Of a stretch of 64,000 nucleotides of DNA, positions 27,203-35,858 are shown piece by piece. The stretch lies in the NCBI RefSeq assembly GCF_900128955.1, contig NZ_FQTY01000002.1:62001-126000 (forward strand). Direction: 5' to 3'. Position 1 is the stretch's first letter. Each line of letters opens with the position of its first letter. Under the pieces are notes generated by a model. The model ran no database searches, was not told where the DNA came from, and was given only the letters and a program-made list of their open reading frames with translations. Origin of the DNA: Tissierella praeacuta DSM 18095 (GTDB lineage Bacteria > Bacillota > Clostridia > Tissierellales > Tissierellaceae). The position numbers and the translations under genes are program-made.

Positions 27203-27260
27203 AAAAGAAGTTGTCACAATAAATGTTAAAATCCTTATTGTGATGACTTCTTTTATTTTT
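27203..27260. terminator. Bidirectional terminator between the zinc-ribbon gene and bactofilin
   Basis: A 20-bp stem (27203-27222 with 27235-27254, AAAAGAAG/CTTCTTTT ends, two G-U pairs) with a T-run to the right and an A-run to the left. It serves the convergent genes on both sides. Confidence 0.85.
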
Positions 27261-27267
27261 CAATTAT

Positions 27268-27663
27268 TTATTTACTATTTTCAGTTGTATCCTTTAAAGG
27301 TAATTCAGTAATATTATTATTTAGCATTTTACAATTACCGTCAAATTTAGCATTTTCATGAACTATAAAACTAGAAACTTCAATATCCCCTATTAATGTT
27401 CCAGTAGGAAGAATAACTAGCTTTGTTTTTGAGTCAATATTTCCATGTGTAGTTCCTGCTAAAGATATATCATTAGCATTTATGTTTCCATAGACTTTTC
27501 CACTTTCACCTATAACAATATTTCCATCATAATCTATATCACCTTCAATAAAACCATCAACTCGAAGATTTCCTTTACCTTCTATCTTTCCAGTAATTTT
27601 AATATTTTCACCGATTAGAGAATCTAAATCTTCAACAATAACCTCGTCCTTTTTTCTAAACAT
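27268..27663 (-). CDS. Bactofilin (polymer-forming cytoskeletal protein)
   Basis: A 131-residue protein of the DUF583 family: a right-handed beta-helix of short repeats (NIKITGKIEGKGNLRVDGFI, EGDIDYDGNIVIGESGKV, YGNINANDISLAGTTHGNI). Bactofilins polymerise without nucleotide and scaffold cell-wall enzymes. It lies 17 bp after an M23 peptidase on the same strand, the common bactofilin partner, so the two probably shape the wall together. Short charged tails flank the core, as usual. Confidence 0.93.
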   Translation of the reverse strand: MFRKKDEVIVEDLDSLIGENIKITGKIEGKGNLRVDGFIEGDIDYDGNIVIGESGKVYGNINANDISLAGTTHGNIDSKTKLVILPTGTLIGDIEVSSFIVHENAKFDGNCKMLNNNITELPLKDTTENSK

Positions 27664-27680
27664 TTTACCACTCCTTAGAT

Positions 27681-28589
27681 CTAATCTTTTATTATATCAA
27701 ATGGATTTACAGGACTGCCATTTTTATGAATTTCAAAATGCAGGTGATGTCCTGTTGACCTTCCTGTTTTACCCATTTTAGCAATCAATTGACCCTTGTC
27801 CACCTTATCGCCAACAGAAACTAATAGATCATTGTTATGAGCATATAAAGTTTTGTATCCGTATCCATGATTAATAATTATAGTTTTTCCATATCCACCC
27901 TTTCTTCCTGAAAAAATAACAGTACCTTTTGCAGAAGCTATAATGTTTGTCCCCTTTGAATTTGCAATATCTATACCTGGATGGAATTGAATTCCTCTAC
28001 CAAAGGGATTTTTTCTATTTCCGAATTTTGAAGTAAGTCTTCCTGATGTAGGCATTAAATCAGGAACGGATTTTAGATAAGAAAATTTAGATTCTAAGTC
28101 CTCTATAAAAACTTCTAGTTCCAATTTTTTATCCTCTAAAACTTCTGTTAATACATCCATTTCCATTTCGGAATCTAAAGATTTAAGAGATATATTTGGA
28201 CTTGTTTCTCCCCCCTTAGAGGGCCTACTGATGCCAGCCATTTCTTCTAAAACCCTTTGTAATTCATCAATTTCTACAAGCTTATTTTCAACTTGTATTG
28301 TTTTATTTTGCAATTGTTTATTTTGGGATTTAAGATTAGCCAATTCTAAATCCTTTTTTCTATTTTCCTCTTTTAAATCATTAATGATAGAGGATTTATT
28401 ATTTGCTTCCTGCTTTAAACTTAGATGATATGTAGTGTTTCTGCCAATATAAAGTAATAATACTATAGTGAAAGCAGAGAAGATGGATAATAAAGCTTTA
28501 GGCATCCATTGTGGTATTACTAATTTTCTAACCTTTTCAGTATGGGGGACTATCATTATGCAAATCTTTGAGTTACCTTTACTATTCAT
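27681..28589 (-). CDS. M23 (LytM) family peptidoglycan endopeptidase, membrane-anchored
   Basis: A 302-residue protein. After a short cytosolic head there is one membrane helix (about 32-48), then a coiled coil (about 55-125, ELANLKSQNKQLQNKTIQVE region) and a C-terminal LytM domain. The zinc site is complete: HPGIDIA (His and Asp) and HHLHFE. The enzyme would cut peptide cross-links outside the membrane. It precedes the bactofilin gene by 17 bp. AAAGGAGAA precedes the start. Divergent from hcp. Confidence 0.92.
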   Translation of the reverse strand: MNSKGNSKICIMIVPHTEKVRKLVIPQWMPKALLSIFSAFTIVLLLYIGRNTTYHLSLKQEANNKSSIINDLKEENRKKDLELANLKSQNKQLQNKTIQVENKLVEIDELQRVLEEMAGISRPSKGGETSPNISLKSLDSEMEMDVLTEVLEDKKLELEVFIEDLESKFSYLKSVPDLMPTSGRLTSKFGNRKNPFGRGIQFHPGIDIANSKGTNIIASAKGTVIFSGRKGGYGKTIIINHGYGYKTLYAHNNDLLVSVGDKVDKGQLIAKMGKTGRSTGHHLHFEIHKNGSPVNPFDIIKD

Positions 28590-28714
28590 ATCTTTCTCCT
28601 TTGTCTAAAAATATTAAATATATAAAACATTTATTTAAATTTTTACTTGACATTAATTGTACCACATATGGATAAAAATGGAAATTATAAATATATTTAA
28701 TGTTTTTTTATTTC

Positions 28715-28756
28715 GTAACATAGGTTACCGAATAAGTTATAAAACAGATATATAAT
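28715..28756 (+). promoter_or_regulatory. CRP/FNR-type operator and -10 box of hcp
   Basis: GTAAC-ATAG-GTTAC (28715-28728, centre 28721.5) precedes TATAAT (28751-28756), again 29.5 bp from the centre. HcpR, a CRP-family protein, is the known regulator of hcp in many anaerobes; assignment to HcpR is inference. No -35 box is evident, as expected for an activated promoter. Confidence 0.65.
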
Positions 28757-28821
28757 ATGAAATATAAGGTGAAGACAATAGAGTGTAACAAGCACTAATA
28801 ATATAAATAGGGGGTAAAATA

Positions 28822-30474
28822 ATGAGTATGTTTTGTTATCAATGCCAAGAGGCAGCAGGAGGAAAAGGATGTACAAAGGTAGGGATGTGTGGGAAAACTG
28901 CAGATTTAGCTGCATTACAAGATTTAATGATTTATACATTAAAGGGTATTTCATTATTAGGTGTTAAAGCTGATGAAAAAGGAATTGAAATGCCTGGACT
29001 TGACAGATTGATAATTGATGGATTATTTATGACAATTACCAATGCAAACTTTCATAAGGATAGATTCCTTGCAAAGATTAAAGAAGCCTTAAAGGCAAGA
29101 GATGAGCTAAAAACCATATTAATTGAGCAGAATGTAGAATTAGGTGAGCTAGAGGATGCATCTACATTTACTGTTAATTCAGATGATGAAATAGTGTTTA
29201 AATCAATTAGTGAAAAAGTTGGTGTGTTAGCAACAGAAAATGAAGATGTAAGGTCATTGAGAGAGTTAATTACCTATGGTTTAAAAGGTATGGCAGCATA
29301 TGCAGAACATGCTATGAACCTTGGTTATGAAGATAAGGAAATTTCCAAATTCATAAGACGTGCATTAGCAGCTATTACAGATGATAGTTTAACAGCAGAT
29401 GAATTAGTGGCACTTACACTAGAAACAGGTAAATTTGGTGTCGATGTAATGGCATTACTTGACAAAGCTAATACATCTACTTATGGAAATCCAGAAATTA
29501 CAGAAGTTAATATAGGAGTAGGAAGTAGACCAGGTATATTAGTATCAGGTCATGATCTAAAAGATTTTGAAGAATTATTAGAGCAAACTAAAGACTCAGG
29601 GGTAGATATTTATACTCATGGTGAAATGTTACCAGCAAACTATTATCCAAAATTCAAACAATATAACCATTTTGTAGGAAACTACGGAAATGCTTGGTGG
29701 AAACAAAAAGAAGAATTTGAAAAATTTAATGGAGTAATTTTATTTACAACAAATTGTATAGTGCCACCAGCTGCATCCTATGCTGATAGAGTATATACAA
29801 CAGGTTCGTCAGGATATCCAGGATTTAAACATATTCCAGATAGAGTAAATGGTAAGCCTAAGGATTTCTCAGAATTAATTGAACATGCTAAGAGATTACC
29901 AGCACCAACAGAAATAGAAAAGGGTAAAATCATAGGTGGATTTGCTCATGCACAAGTATTTGCATTAGCAGATAAAATTGTAGATGCCGTTAAATCAGGA
30001 GCAATAAAGAAATTCTTTGTAATGGCAGGTTGTGATGGAAGACAGTCAGCTAGAAACTATTATACAGATTTTGCAGCAGCACTTCCAAAGGATACAGTAA
30101 TTCTTACAGCTGGTTGTGCAAAGTATAAATATAATAAATTAAATTTAGGGGATATTGGTGGAATTCCAAGGGTTTTAGATGCAGGACAATGTAATGACTC
30201 TTATTCATTAGCAGTTATAGCTATGAAGCTAAAAGAAATATTTGAATTAAATGACATAAATGAATTACCAATAGCATATAATATAGCTTGGTATGAGCAA
30301 AAGGCTGTAATAGTATTACTTGCTTTATTACATTTAGGTGTTAAGAATATTCACTTAGGACCTACACTACCAGCATTCCTTTCACCAAATGTAGCTAAGG
30401 TATTAGTAGAGACCTTTGGAATTGGAACCATATCAAATGTAGAAGATGATATAGCTATGTTCATGGGAGCATAA
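28822..30474 (+). CDS. hcp: Hydroxylamine reductase (hybrid cluster protein)
   Basis: A cytosolic iron-sulfur protein with a 4Fe-4S and a hybrid Fe-S-O cluster. It is linked to nitric oxide and hydroxylamine detoxification in anaerobes. The 550-residue product begins with the N-terminal cluster cysteines C5, C8, C17 and C23 ([19 protein letters not shown]). Later cysteines that bind the hybrid cluster are visible in [38 protein letters not shown] and [16 protein letters not shown] precedes ATG 28822. No hcr reductase gene follows. Its promoter shares an operator with the 23966 operon. Confidence 0.96.
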   Translation: MSMFCYQCQEAAGGKGCTKVGMCGKTADLAALQDLMIYTLKGISLLGVKADEKGIEMPGLDRLIIDGLFMTITNANFHKDRFLAKIKEALKARDELKTILIEQNVELGELEDASTFTVNSDDEIVFKSISEKVGVLATENEDVRSLRELITYGLKGMAAYAEHAMNLGYEDKEISKFIRRALAAITDDSLTADELVALTLETGKFGVDVMALLDKANTSTYGNPEITEVNIGVGSRPGILVSGHDLKDFEELLEQTKDSGVDIYTHGEMLPANYYPKFKQYNHFVGNYGNAWWKQKEEFEKFNGVILFTTNCIVPPAASYADRVYTTGSSGYPGFKHIPDRVNGKPKDFSELIEHAKRLPAPTEIEKGKIIGGFAHAQVFALADKIVDAVKSGAIKKFFVMAGCDGRQSARNYYTDFAAALPKDTVILTAGCAKYKYNKLNLGDIGGIPRVLDAGQCNDSYSLAVIAMKLKEIFELNDINELPIAYNIAWYEQKAVIVLLALLHLGVKNIHLGPTLPAFLSPNVAKVLVETFGIGTISNVEDDIAMFMGA

Positions 30475-30481
30475 TATAAAT

Positions 30482-30518
30482 AACTCCTCAACCATAATGG
30501 TTGAGGAGTTAAATTTTT
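30482..30518 (+). terminator. Terminator of hcp
   Basis: A perfect 14-bp stem AACTCCTCAACCAT/ATGGTTGAGGAGTT with a one-base loop spacer, followed by a T-run, 7 bp after the hcp stop. Confidence 0.88.
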
Positions 30519-30703
30519 AAGTGTTTTGCCATGTTCCATTATCAGTACATATTACCTCTGACCCGTCTTCCATTTTTATTACTGAGCCAACTGTATGCCT
30601 CATACCTGCATATATGCAGAATACATCCTTCGCAGCATTGCCAACAGGTGATTTAGAAACAGGTTCGACATTATTTGGGGCAGATAAGCCAATAGTATTA
30701 TTT
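30517..30703 (-). pseudogene. Remnant of a small protein, DUF1496-like
   Basis: The minus strand holds an open frame without a credible start. It encodes NAAKDVFCIYAGMRHTVGSV, then IKMEDGSEVICTDNGTW. The pattern of an aromatic strand, V(G)S, MEDG, then a Cys and a final GxW resembles DUF1496-type small proteins. An in-frame TAA lies just upstream and no ribosome site is seen, so it is probably a 5'-truncated fragment. It occupies the gap between hcp and the T-box. Confidence 0.4.
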
Positions 30704-30813
30704 TAATCCAAATTTGAATAAATATTCTATATATAATTTTCAGTATTTGACCCATGAAATATAGCTAAAGGATTGGTAAATATTTTTGAAATTAGGATTT
30801 ATAAAAATTCACA

Positions 30814-30842
30814 TTGACTTCATTATGATGTTATGGTAAAAT
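30814..30842 (+). promoter_or_regulatory. Promoter of the trpP T-box transcript
   Basis: TTGACT (30814-30819), a 17-bp spacer and TAAAAT (30837-30842), about 25 bp before the first T-box stem. Confidence 0.6.
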
Positions 30843-30867
30843 GATAAAAATCAAGATAAATCTAATG

Positions 30868-31132
30868 CGTAGAATTAGTAGTTAAACTATTATGGTTTTA
30901 GAGAGTTGGCGCAGGTGAAAGTCCAATACCAGAGGTTTAATGAATGGATCTACAAAGAGTTTGGCGAAATGGCTTTTCAGAGTAGCTAATACTGGGGGTT
31001 TCCCGTTATAGAAACAGGATATCTAGCAATGCTATGTATCTGCTGAGTGAGATTATCTAATGGATAATCTAATTAAGGTGGTACCGCGAAATAATAGTCT
31101 TTCGTCCTTTTCAAGGATGAAGGACTTTTTTT
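30868..31132 (+). promoter_or_regulatory. T-box riboswitch, tryptophan specifier
   Basis: The antiterminator core AAGGTGGTACCGCG is at 31075-31088. The apical stem I motif AGAGAG with GGTGAAAG lies at about 30899-30920. In the specifier position the sequence reads GAA-TGG-ATC, giving a Trp codon at 30945-30947. The terminator is a 13-bp stem (31098-31110 with 31113-31125) and a T-run. Uncharged tRNA-Trp would stabilise the antiterminator and turn on trpP. Confidence 0.92.
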
Positions 31133-31133
31133 A

Positions 31134-31294
31134 TGACCTAACACAACGAATGTTAGTGAGTTGATGTAGGTCAAAGGCAACGAACGCCAAATTCATGGGA
31201 GTGATAACGAGCAAATGAATTTGTGCTGTGAGACTGCGGGGAATGACCTAACACAACGAACGTTAGTTAGTTGATGTAGGTCAAAGGCAATGAA
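31134..31294 (+). repeat. Two 51-nt imperfect direct repeats in the trpP leader
   Basis: 31134-31184 and 31244-31294 are near-identical (three differences), beginning TGACCTAACACAACGAA and ending GTAGGTCAAAGGCAA plus GAA. Each copy can fold, with GACCT pairing AGGTC. They lie between the T-box terminator and trpP, with a period of 110 bp. The bases between and after them are weakly similar as well, so the true unit may be longer. No protein is encoded. Confidence 0.75.
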
Positions 31295-31376
31295 TGGAGG
31301 GTGGTGAATACAATGTTGTGAACTGAACCAAGTGACTGGAATAAGAAAAATAAAATAGGAAAAGGAGATGTTTTTA

Positions 31377-31892
31377 ATGAAATTAAAAAACAATATTTTT
31401 ACAACATTGCTATTAGCCATAGGTCTTATTATGCATCAAATTACACCAGGGATATTAGGTGGTATGAAATTTGATTTTCTATTGATTTTTATGGTTGTAT
31501 CACTTTTATTAAATTATAAATTTCAAAATGCTATATTAACGGGCATACTAGGTGGATTGCTTTCTGCTATGACTACTACTTTTCCAGGAGGGCAAATACC
31601 TAATATATTAGATAAAATAGTTACTTCTTTAATATTATTTGTTTTAATAAAATATCTTAGTAAGTTTAATATTAATTTTTTAGTAGTAGGAATATTAGGA
31701 GGTATTGGAACCTTTATAAGTGGCATAGTATTTCTAACTTCAGCTGCTCTTATTGTTGGTCTACCAGTGCCAATAGGAGTATTGATAACTGGAATAGTCA
31801 TACCTACTACTATAGTAAATTTCATAGGTACAATCTTTGTATATAAATTAGTTAAAATTGCAATAAAAAGATCAGGAATAGCTATGAATTGA
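31377..31892 (+). CDS. trpP: Tryptophan transporter (TrpP/YhaG family)
   Basis: A 171-residue membrane protein with about five to six hydrophobic segments, including FTTLLLAIGLIMHQITPGIL and the TTFPGGQIPN loop typical of the TrpP family. It imports tryptophan. The T-box upstream with a TGG specifier supports the assignment. I use ATG 31377, which stands 9 bp from AAAGGAG; ATG 31368 directly abuts that site. It is monocistronic, with a long terminator after it. Confidence 0.9.
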   Translation: MKLKNNIFTTLLLAIGLIMHQITPGILGGMKFDFLLIFMVVSLLLNYKFQNAILTGILGGLLSAMTTTFPGGQIPNILDKIVTSLILFVLIKYLSKFNINFLVVGILGGIGTFISGIVFLTSAALIVGLPVPIGVLITGIVIPTTIVNFIGTIFVYKLVKIAIKRSGIAMN

Positions 31893-31895
31893 GAT

Positions 31896-31944
31896 AAATT
31901 AAACTGACCCAAAATTCTAAAAGAATTTTGGGTCAGTTTAATTT
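31896..31944 (+). terminator. Terminator of trpP
   Basis: A perfect 23-bp stem (31896-31918 with 31922-31944, core AACTGACCCAAAATTCT) with a 3-nt loop. It is unusually long for a simple terminator. Confidence 0.8.
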
Positions 31945-32040
31945 GTTGGACGTTCTTTTAGGATTAACTATATATTTGGGTATAATGAATAAATATAGTA
32001 TAATTATTAGGACTATTATTATAAGTTTCAAGGAGGACAT

Positions 32041-33216
32041 ATGTTTACGAAATATTTTTTAAACCTTGCTGCAAAAGGAAATCATAATTATTCAGATAAA
32101 GATGTAAGGGAGAGAATAGGATATACTGCTGGTTTAGTAGGAGTATTTGTAAATTTATTACTATCTATATTAAAGCTTGCTGTAGGATTAACCACATCAT
32201 CTATTGCTGTTACTGCCGATGCTTTTAACAATTTATCTGATACTGCCTCATCTATTATGACAGTAATAGGATTTAAGCTTTCAAATGTACCACCAGATAA
32301 AGAACATCCTTATGGTCATGGAAGGATAGAATATTTGACTGCATTAATGATAGCATTTATGGTTATTTTAGTAGGATTTAAATTTGTTAAATCTTCAGTT
32401 GATAGGATAATTAACCCAAAGGTAATAGTATTTCAAGTAATTCCTTTTATATTACTGGTAATATCAATATCTCTTAAAATATGGTTAAGTATATTTAATA
32501 GGAAACTGGGAAACAAGATTTCTTCAGCTGCTTTACAAGCAACGGCTACAGATGCTTTAGGTGATGTAATTATTACTTCTGTAGTAGCATTTTCTTTACT
32601 TCTATCATTATTTACAAATTACCCTATTGATGGATATATAGGTATCTTAGTATCTACTTTTATATTATATTCAGGATTTTCTTTGGTAAAGGAAACTGTT
32701 AGTCATTTAATTGGTAAGGCTCCAGATAAAGATTTAATAGATGAGTTAATGGATGAAATCCTTTCCTATGATTATATATTAGGGGCACATGATCTTATAG
32801 TTCATAACTATGGACCCGGTAAGGTAATGGCAACTATAGATGTAGAGATACCCTTTGATATAGATGTGGTTACTATTCACGACATAATTGATCAGGCAGA
32901 AAGAGAATTAAGTGAAAGATTTAACTTACATTTAGTAATTCATATGGATCCAGTAGGCTTTCAATCAAAAGAAACTGTTGAGATTATGAATAAAATAAAA
33001 AATAGAATAAAAAAAGATGAATTTATTAAATCAATGCATGATTTTAATATTATAGAACAAAATGACAATAAAGTTGTTGTATTTCATGTAGTAGTCGATG
33101 GGAATAAAATCGATAGACAATTTTCAGGAGAAAAATATAAAGAAGAATTGGCAGAAATCATAAAAGGAATAAATTCAGCTTTAGATTGTGATATTATTGT
33201 AGATACTGAATATTAA
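32041..33216 (+). CDS. Cation diffusion facilitator (CDF) family exporter
   Basis: A 391-residue proton-coupled divalent metal exporter (Zn, Fe, Mn or Co). Six membrane helices occupy about 25-220. Metal-site motifs are ADAFNNLSD and DALGDV (the HD/DD-type residues of helices II and V), and the conserved HPYGHGRIEYL loop follows the first. A C-terminal cytosolic CDF domain continues to the end and is longer than average, with a second ferredoxin-like unit from about 310. CAAGGAGGAC precedes ATG 32041. The metal cannot be predicted from the motif alone. Confidence 0.9.
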   Translation: MFTKYFLNLAAKGNHNYSDKDVRERIGYTAGLVGVFVNLLLSILKLAVGLTTSSIAVTADAFNNLSDTASSIMTVIGFKLSNVPPDKEHPYGHGRIEYLTALMIAFMVILVGFKFVKSSVDRIINPKVIVFQVIPFILLVISISLKIWLSIFNRKLGNKISSAALQATATDALGDVIITSVVAFSLLLSLFTNYPIDGYIGILVSTFILYSGFSLVKETVSHLIGKAPDKDLIDELMDEILSYDYILGAHDLIVHNYGPGKVMATIDVEIPFDIDVVTIHDIIDQAERELSERFNLHLVIHMDPVGFQSKETVEIMNKIKNRIKKDEFIKSMHDFNIIEQNDNKVVVFHVVVDGNKIDRQFSGEKYKEELAEIIKGINSALDCDIIVDTEY

Positions 33217-33483
33217 TAAAACTTATTGAATATATAACAAATATATTTTTATTATTGAAATAGAAAGTCTTTATAAGTAAATTAGGGAGATAGAATTTAA
33301 GAGAATATTTGAATAATTTTCAAGAATTTCCATGAAGTATAGTTGTAAATTAAAGTTAATGTTTACATCTTTAATTTTATAGAAGAAAGTGCTTGGAATT
33401 AGTATAAGATTCTATTTCTTGAATAAATATTTGCTAAATGTTACAATTTAATAGAGTTTTTTAAATTAGATTGGAGAGATATA
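33217..33483. other. Non-coding interval
   Basis: This AT-rich stretch of 267 bases contains no open frame or strong hairpin that I can support. The promoter of the following DUF896 gene must lie here but no clear -35/-10 pair stands out. Confidence 0.5.
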
Positions 33484-33714
33484 ATGAAGGATTTAATAAA
33501 ACGAATAAATGAACTTGCACATAAGGCAAAGACCATTGGATTAACAGAAGTAGAAAAGGAAGAACAACAAAATTTGCGTCAAAAGTATTTAGCTATTTTT
33601 AGAGGAAACATGAAGAATACCCTTATGAATGTAAAGGTAGTAGATGAGGAAGGTAATGACGTTACTCCAGAAAAGCTAAAAGAAGAACAGAAAAAAACGA
33701 AATATATAAACTAA
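33484..33714 (+). CDS. DUF896 (YnzC/UPF0291) small protein
   Basis: A 76-residue helical-hairpin protein: IKRINELAHKAKTIGLTEVE, then KEEQQNLRQKYLAIFRGNMK and the conserved VKVVDEEGNDVTPEKL end. These are the hallmarks of the UPF0291/DUF896 family, small cytosolic proteins of unclear role widespread in Bacillota. TTGGAGAG precedes ATG 33484, and a terminator follows at once. Confidence 0.93.
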   Translation: MKDLIKRINELAHKAKTIGLTEVEKEEQQNLRQKYLAIFRGNMKNTLMNVKVVDEEGNDVTPEKLKEEQKKTKYIN

Positions 33715-33754
33715 AAACTTCCCTCAATTATTTTAAGATTGAGGGAAGTTTTTT
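33714..33754 (+). terminator. Terminator of the DUF896 gene
   Basis: A 15-bp stem AAAACTTCCCTCAAT/ATTGAGGGAAGTTTT with T-run, beginning at the stop codon. Confidence 0.88.
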
Positions 33755-34162
33755 ATGAATATAATCTTATTTGATGTGTTTTTTTAAAGAGTTTTAGTTA
33801 TGGCATAAAAATGAAAACTTTCATTTATATAAAAAAGCTAGGATTTAGCTAACCATAGTAATCTAAGGAATTTAAAGGCAGATTATTGATATTTAATATA
33901 GAAGTTTTAAATATAAGTATAGTCATAGATGCTATAATATAAATATACATTTAGATGATAATATGGATTAAACTGTACAAAAATAATTTTAATTATTACA
34001 TTTTAAATTATAAAGGAATTGTAAGATATTTAGGTCTTGCTAAATTGGACAAATAATTATAAATAAATTTATAGGAATTTAAGTATATTGTTCTATGTAT
34101 AGAAATACTGTCGGAATTTACCATAAGTAAAGTAATTTGGTAGTTTGTATGTTATTATATGA
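33755..34162. other. Non-coding AT-rich interval
   Basis: About 400 bases rich in A and T with stops in all frames. I see no gene, RNA motif or long repeat. It leads into the two decayed genes at 34163-34853. Confidence 0.5.
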
Positions 34163-34434
34163 TATGAGGTTCAAACAATTTTATTTAATGAACTTTCTAA
34201 GCATGATGAGATTGATATTTTTAGGCTGGGGCTAGAAGATATATCTAATGACTATATTATAGAGTTAAATGTCTTTGAAGTGGAGAATGCTGATACTTAT
34301 GTTAATAATATAAATTTAAAAAATGATGACTTAATAAAAAACTTTCTAATGATGAATATTTTAAGAGATATTTTAAAAGCAATTCTGTAAATAAATTAAA
34401 ACTAATTTATAATGTGCCATGGCATAAAGAATAA
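34163..34434 (+). pseudogene. Frameshifted fragment of an unknown protein
   Basis: A frame without a start encodes NELSKHDEIDIFRLGLEDIS and continues to NNINLKNDDLI. At an A-run near 34337-34343 the sense passes to another frame: KLSNDEYFKRYFKSNSVNKL and then NVPWHKE before a stop at 34432-34434. Sensible acidic/polar sequence in two abutting frames indicates a gene broken by a one-base indel and missing its 5' end. I do not recognise the family. Confidence 0.5.
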
Positions 34435-34513
34435 CAATTTAAATATGATTATGACCTGTAATTTATATTAATATTAATTAGTTTATTTAATATATTAGAA
34501 AACGAGGACTAAA

Positions 34514-34853
34514 ATGGAAAATATTTGTATGCTTTTCATTAATTGTCACCTATTATTAATTGGAACACAAGCGTTCGCTGTTAAAGATTCAGATGTGAAA
34601 GAGTTCTACGGTGATAATCCAGTTAATAGTTTAAGAGAGCAAGTAGGAGAAACAGAAATTCTTGAAGTAAGGTGTTAACACAATTAAAAGTTATAAACAT
34701 TATGAGCCACTGCAGGGGGTTGCTAGATTAACGTTAACAGGAGAAGCTGCTGCGGGTGTGGAATTACTTGGAGTAAGAGATGCAGTTGAACATGTATATC
34801 ATGTATATGCAAATGGGAAATATGCGTTTTCAAGATTTACAATGCCAATATGA
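34514..34853 (+). pseudogene. Frameshifted secreted-protein gene
   Basis: ATG 34514 opens with a signal-peptide-like stretch (FINCHLLLIGTQAFA) and continues KDSDVKEFYGDNPVNSLREQ to a TAA at 34676. The following frame (from about 34672) carries on with KSYKHYEPLQGVARLTLTGE and DAVEHVYHVYANGKYAFSRF to TGA 34851. Both parts read like one exported protein split by an indel near 34665-34672. The function is unknown. No intact neighbour depends on it. Confidence 0.55.
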
Positions 34854-34972
34854 TAATTCGGAGTTTTTACAAAAAATGAACATATAATAAATTTATATAT
34901 ATTTTATACATTTATGAAAAAAGACCAATGCATATTTAAGTCATGGGTCTTTTTCTTGTTAATGAATACCAC

Positions 34973-35160
34973 CCTGTCAAGTAGACACTGAAAACAATAG
35001 AAAACTAGATACAATAGAATCATTTTAGAAGCTGCTTGAGAGGTTGTTAGACCTTTCAATATGTTTTGAATACTCACCACTATAGTGCTCAAACTACTGG
35101 TTTTATTGGTGGTTATGATTCTAAATTATTGTTGATTATTTTTTGCTGTATTTTGACAGG
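34973..35160. mobile_element. Possible MITE or insertion-sequence remnant
   Basis: The interval is bounded by an 8-bp inverted repeat, CCTGTCAA (34973-34980) and TTGACAGG (35153-35160); the left side continues as TGTCAAGTAGACA, a sequence type seen at insertion-sequence ends. A minus-strand open frame inside (about 60 codons) has no recognisable domain. No target duplication was identified, so the call is tentative. Confidence 0.3.
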
Positions 35161-35299
35161 CAATTTTATGGAATACATTTATATATGCTAATGCATTTTC
35201 ACCTAATCTATTTGTACCATGGATTGTCAGTAACTTTTCCAGCTGCAAACAAGCAGGAGGTTATAAATATAAATTTATTATTGTATATTTCTATAATAC

Positions 35300-35338
35300 T
35301 GTCAAAAGATTGACAATATTATTTGCTAGTAATATACT
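35300..35338 (+). promoter_or_regulatory. Promoter of the OsmC-like gene with overlapping palindrome
   Basis: TTGACA (35310-35315), a 17-bp spacer and TATACT (35333-35338). The -35 box is the right half of a perfect inverted repeat TGTCAA-AAGA-TTGACA (35300-35315), a likely repressor site. Confidence 0.65.
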
Positions 35339-35376
35339 GTAAATGTTAAATTAAATTAAATAAGGGGGTTTTTTTA

Positions 35377-35838
35377 ATGGCTATTGAGGTTTTTAAAAGT
35401 ACAACTAAATTAACTAATGGTATGAAGGTAGAGTGTAAAGCTAGGAATCATACTATCCTTTTAGATGAACCAGAAGAACTAGGCGGAACAGATACTGGAA
35501 TGAATCCAGTAGAAGCAGTACTATCTGCACTAGGAGCTTGTAAATGTATAGTAGCTAGATGTTTTGCAAAAGCCCATAAAATTGATCTAGAAGATTTTTA
35601 TATTGAATTAGAAGGGGACTTAGATCCAGATGGATTTATGGGAAAAAATAAAGATGCTAAAATTGGTTTTTCTGAGATAAGATCTAATATATATATTAAA
35701 TCAAACTCAGCAAAAGAAGATATTGAAAAATTTATTGAATTTATAGATAGAACTTGCCCAGTGGCAGACACTTTAGCAAACTCACCTAAATTAATAACAA
35801 ATGTAAAAATAGAAAGTGATAAAGCTTTATCATTTTAG
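35377..35838 (+). CDS. OsmC family protein
   Basis: A 153-residue OsmC/Ohr-fold protein, a thiol peroxidase-type detoxifier of organic hydroperoxides. The two reactive cysteines are apparent: one in GACKCIVARCFA (after the conserved NPVEAVLSALGAC) and one in RTCPVADTLAN. The overall sequence is of the YhfA-like subgroup rather than Ohr. AAGGGGG precedes ATG 35377. The amidohydrolase begins 20 bp downstream and may be co-transcribed. Confidence 0.9.
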   Translation: MAIEVFKSTTKLTNGMKVECKARNHTILLDEPEELGGTDTGMNPVEAVLSALGACKCIVARCFAKAHKIDLEDFYIELEGDLDPDGFMGKNKDAKIGFSEIRSNIYIKSNSAKEDIEKFIEFIDRTCPVADTLANSPKLITNVKIESDKALSF

Positions 35839-35858
35839 ACAAAGAGGAGGATGTATAG

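Noticed and set aside
31134-31294. Start of a CRISPR array
   Set aside because: There are only two copies of 51 nt with mismatches and a 59-nt gap, no cas genes, and the interval lies in a T-box-controlled leader.
34904-35092. Minus-strand 62-codon frame as a transposase gene
   Set aside because: No transposase motif is visible and no ribosome site precedes it; only the flanking inverted repeat supports a mobile origin.
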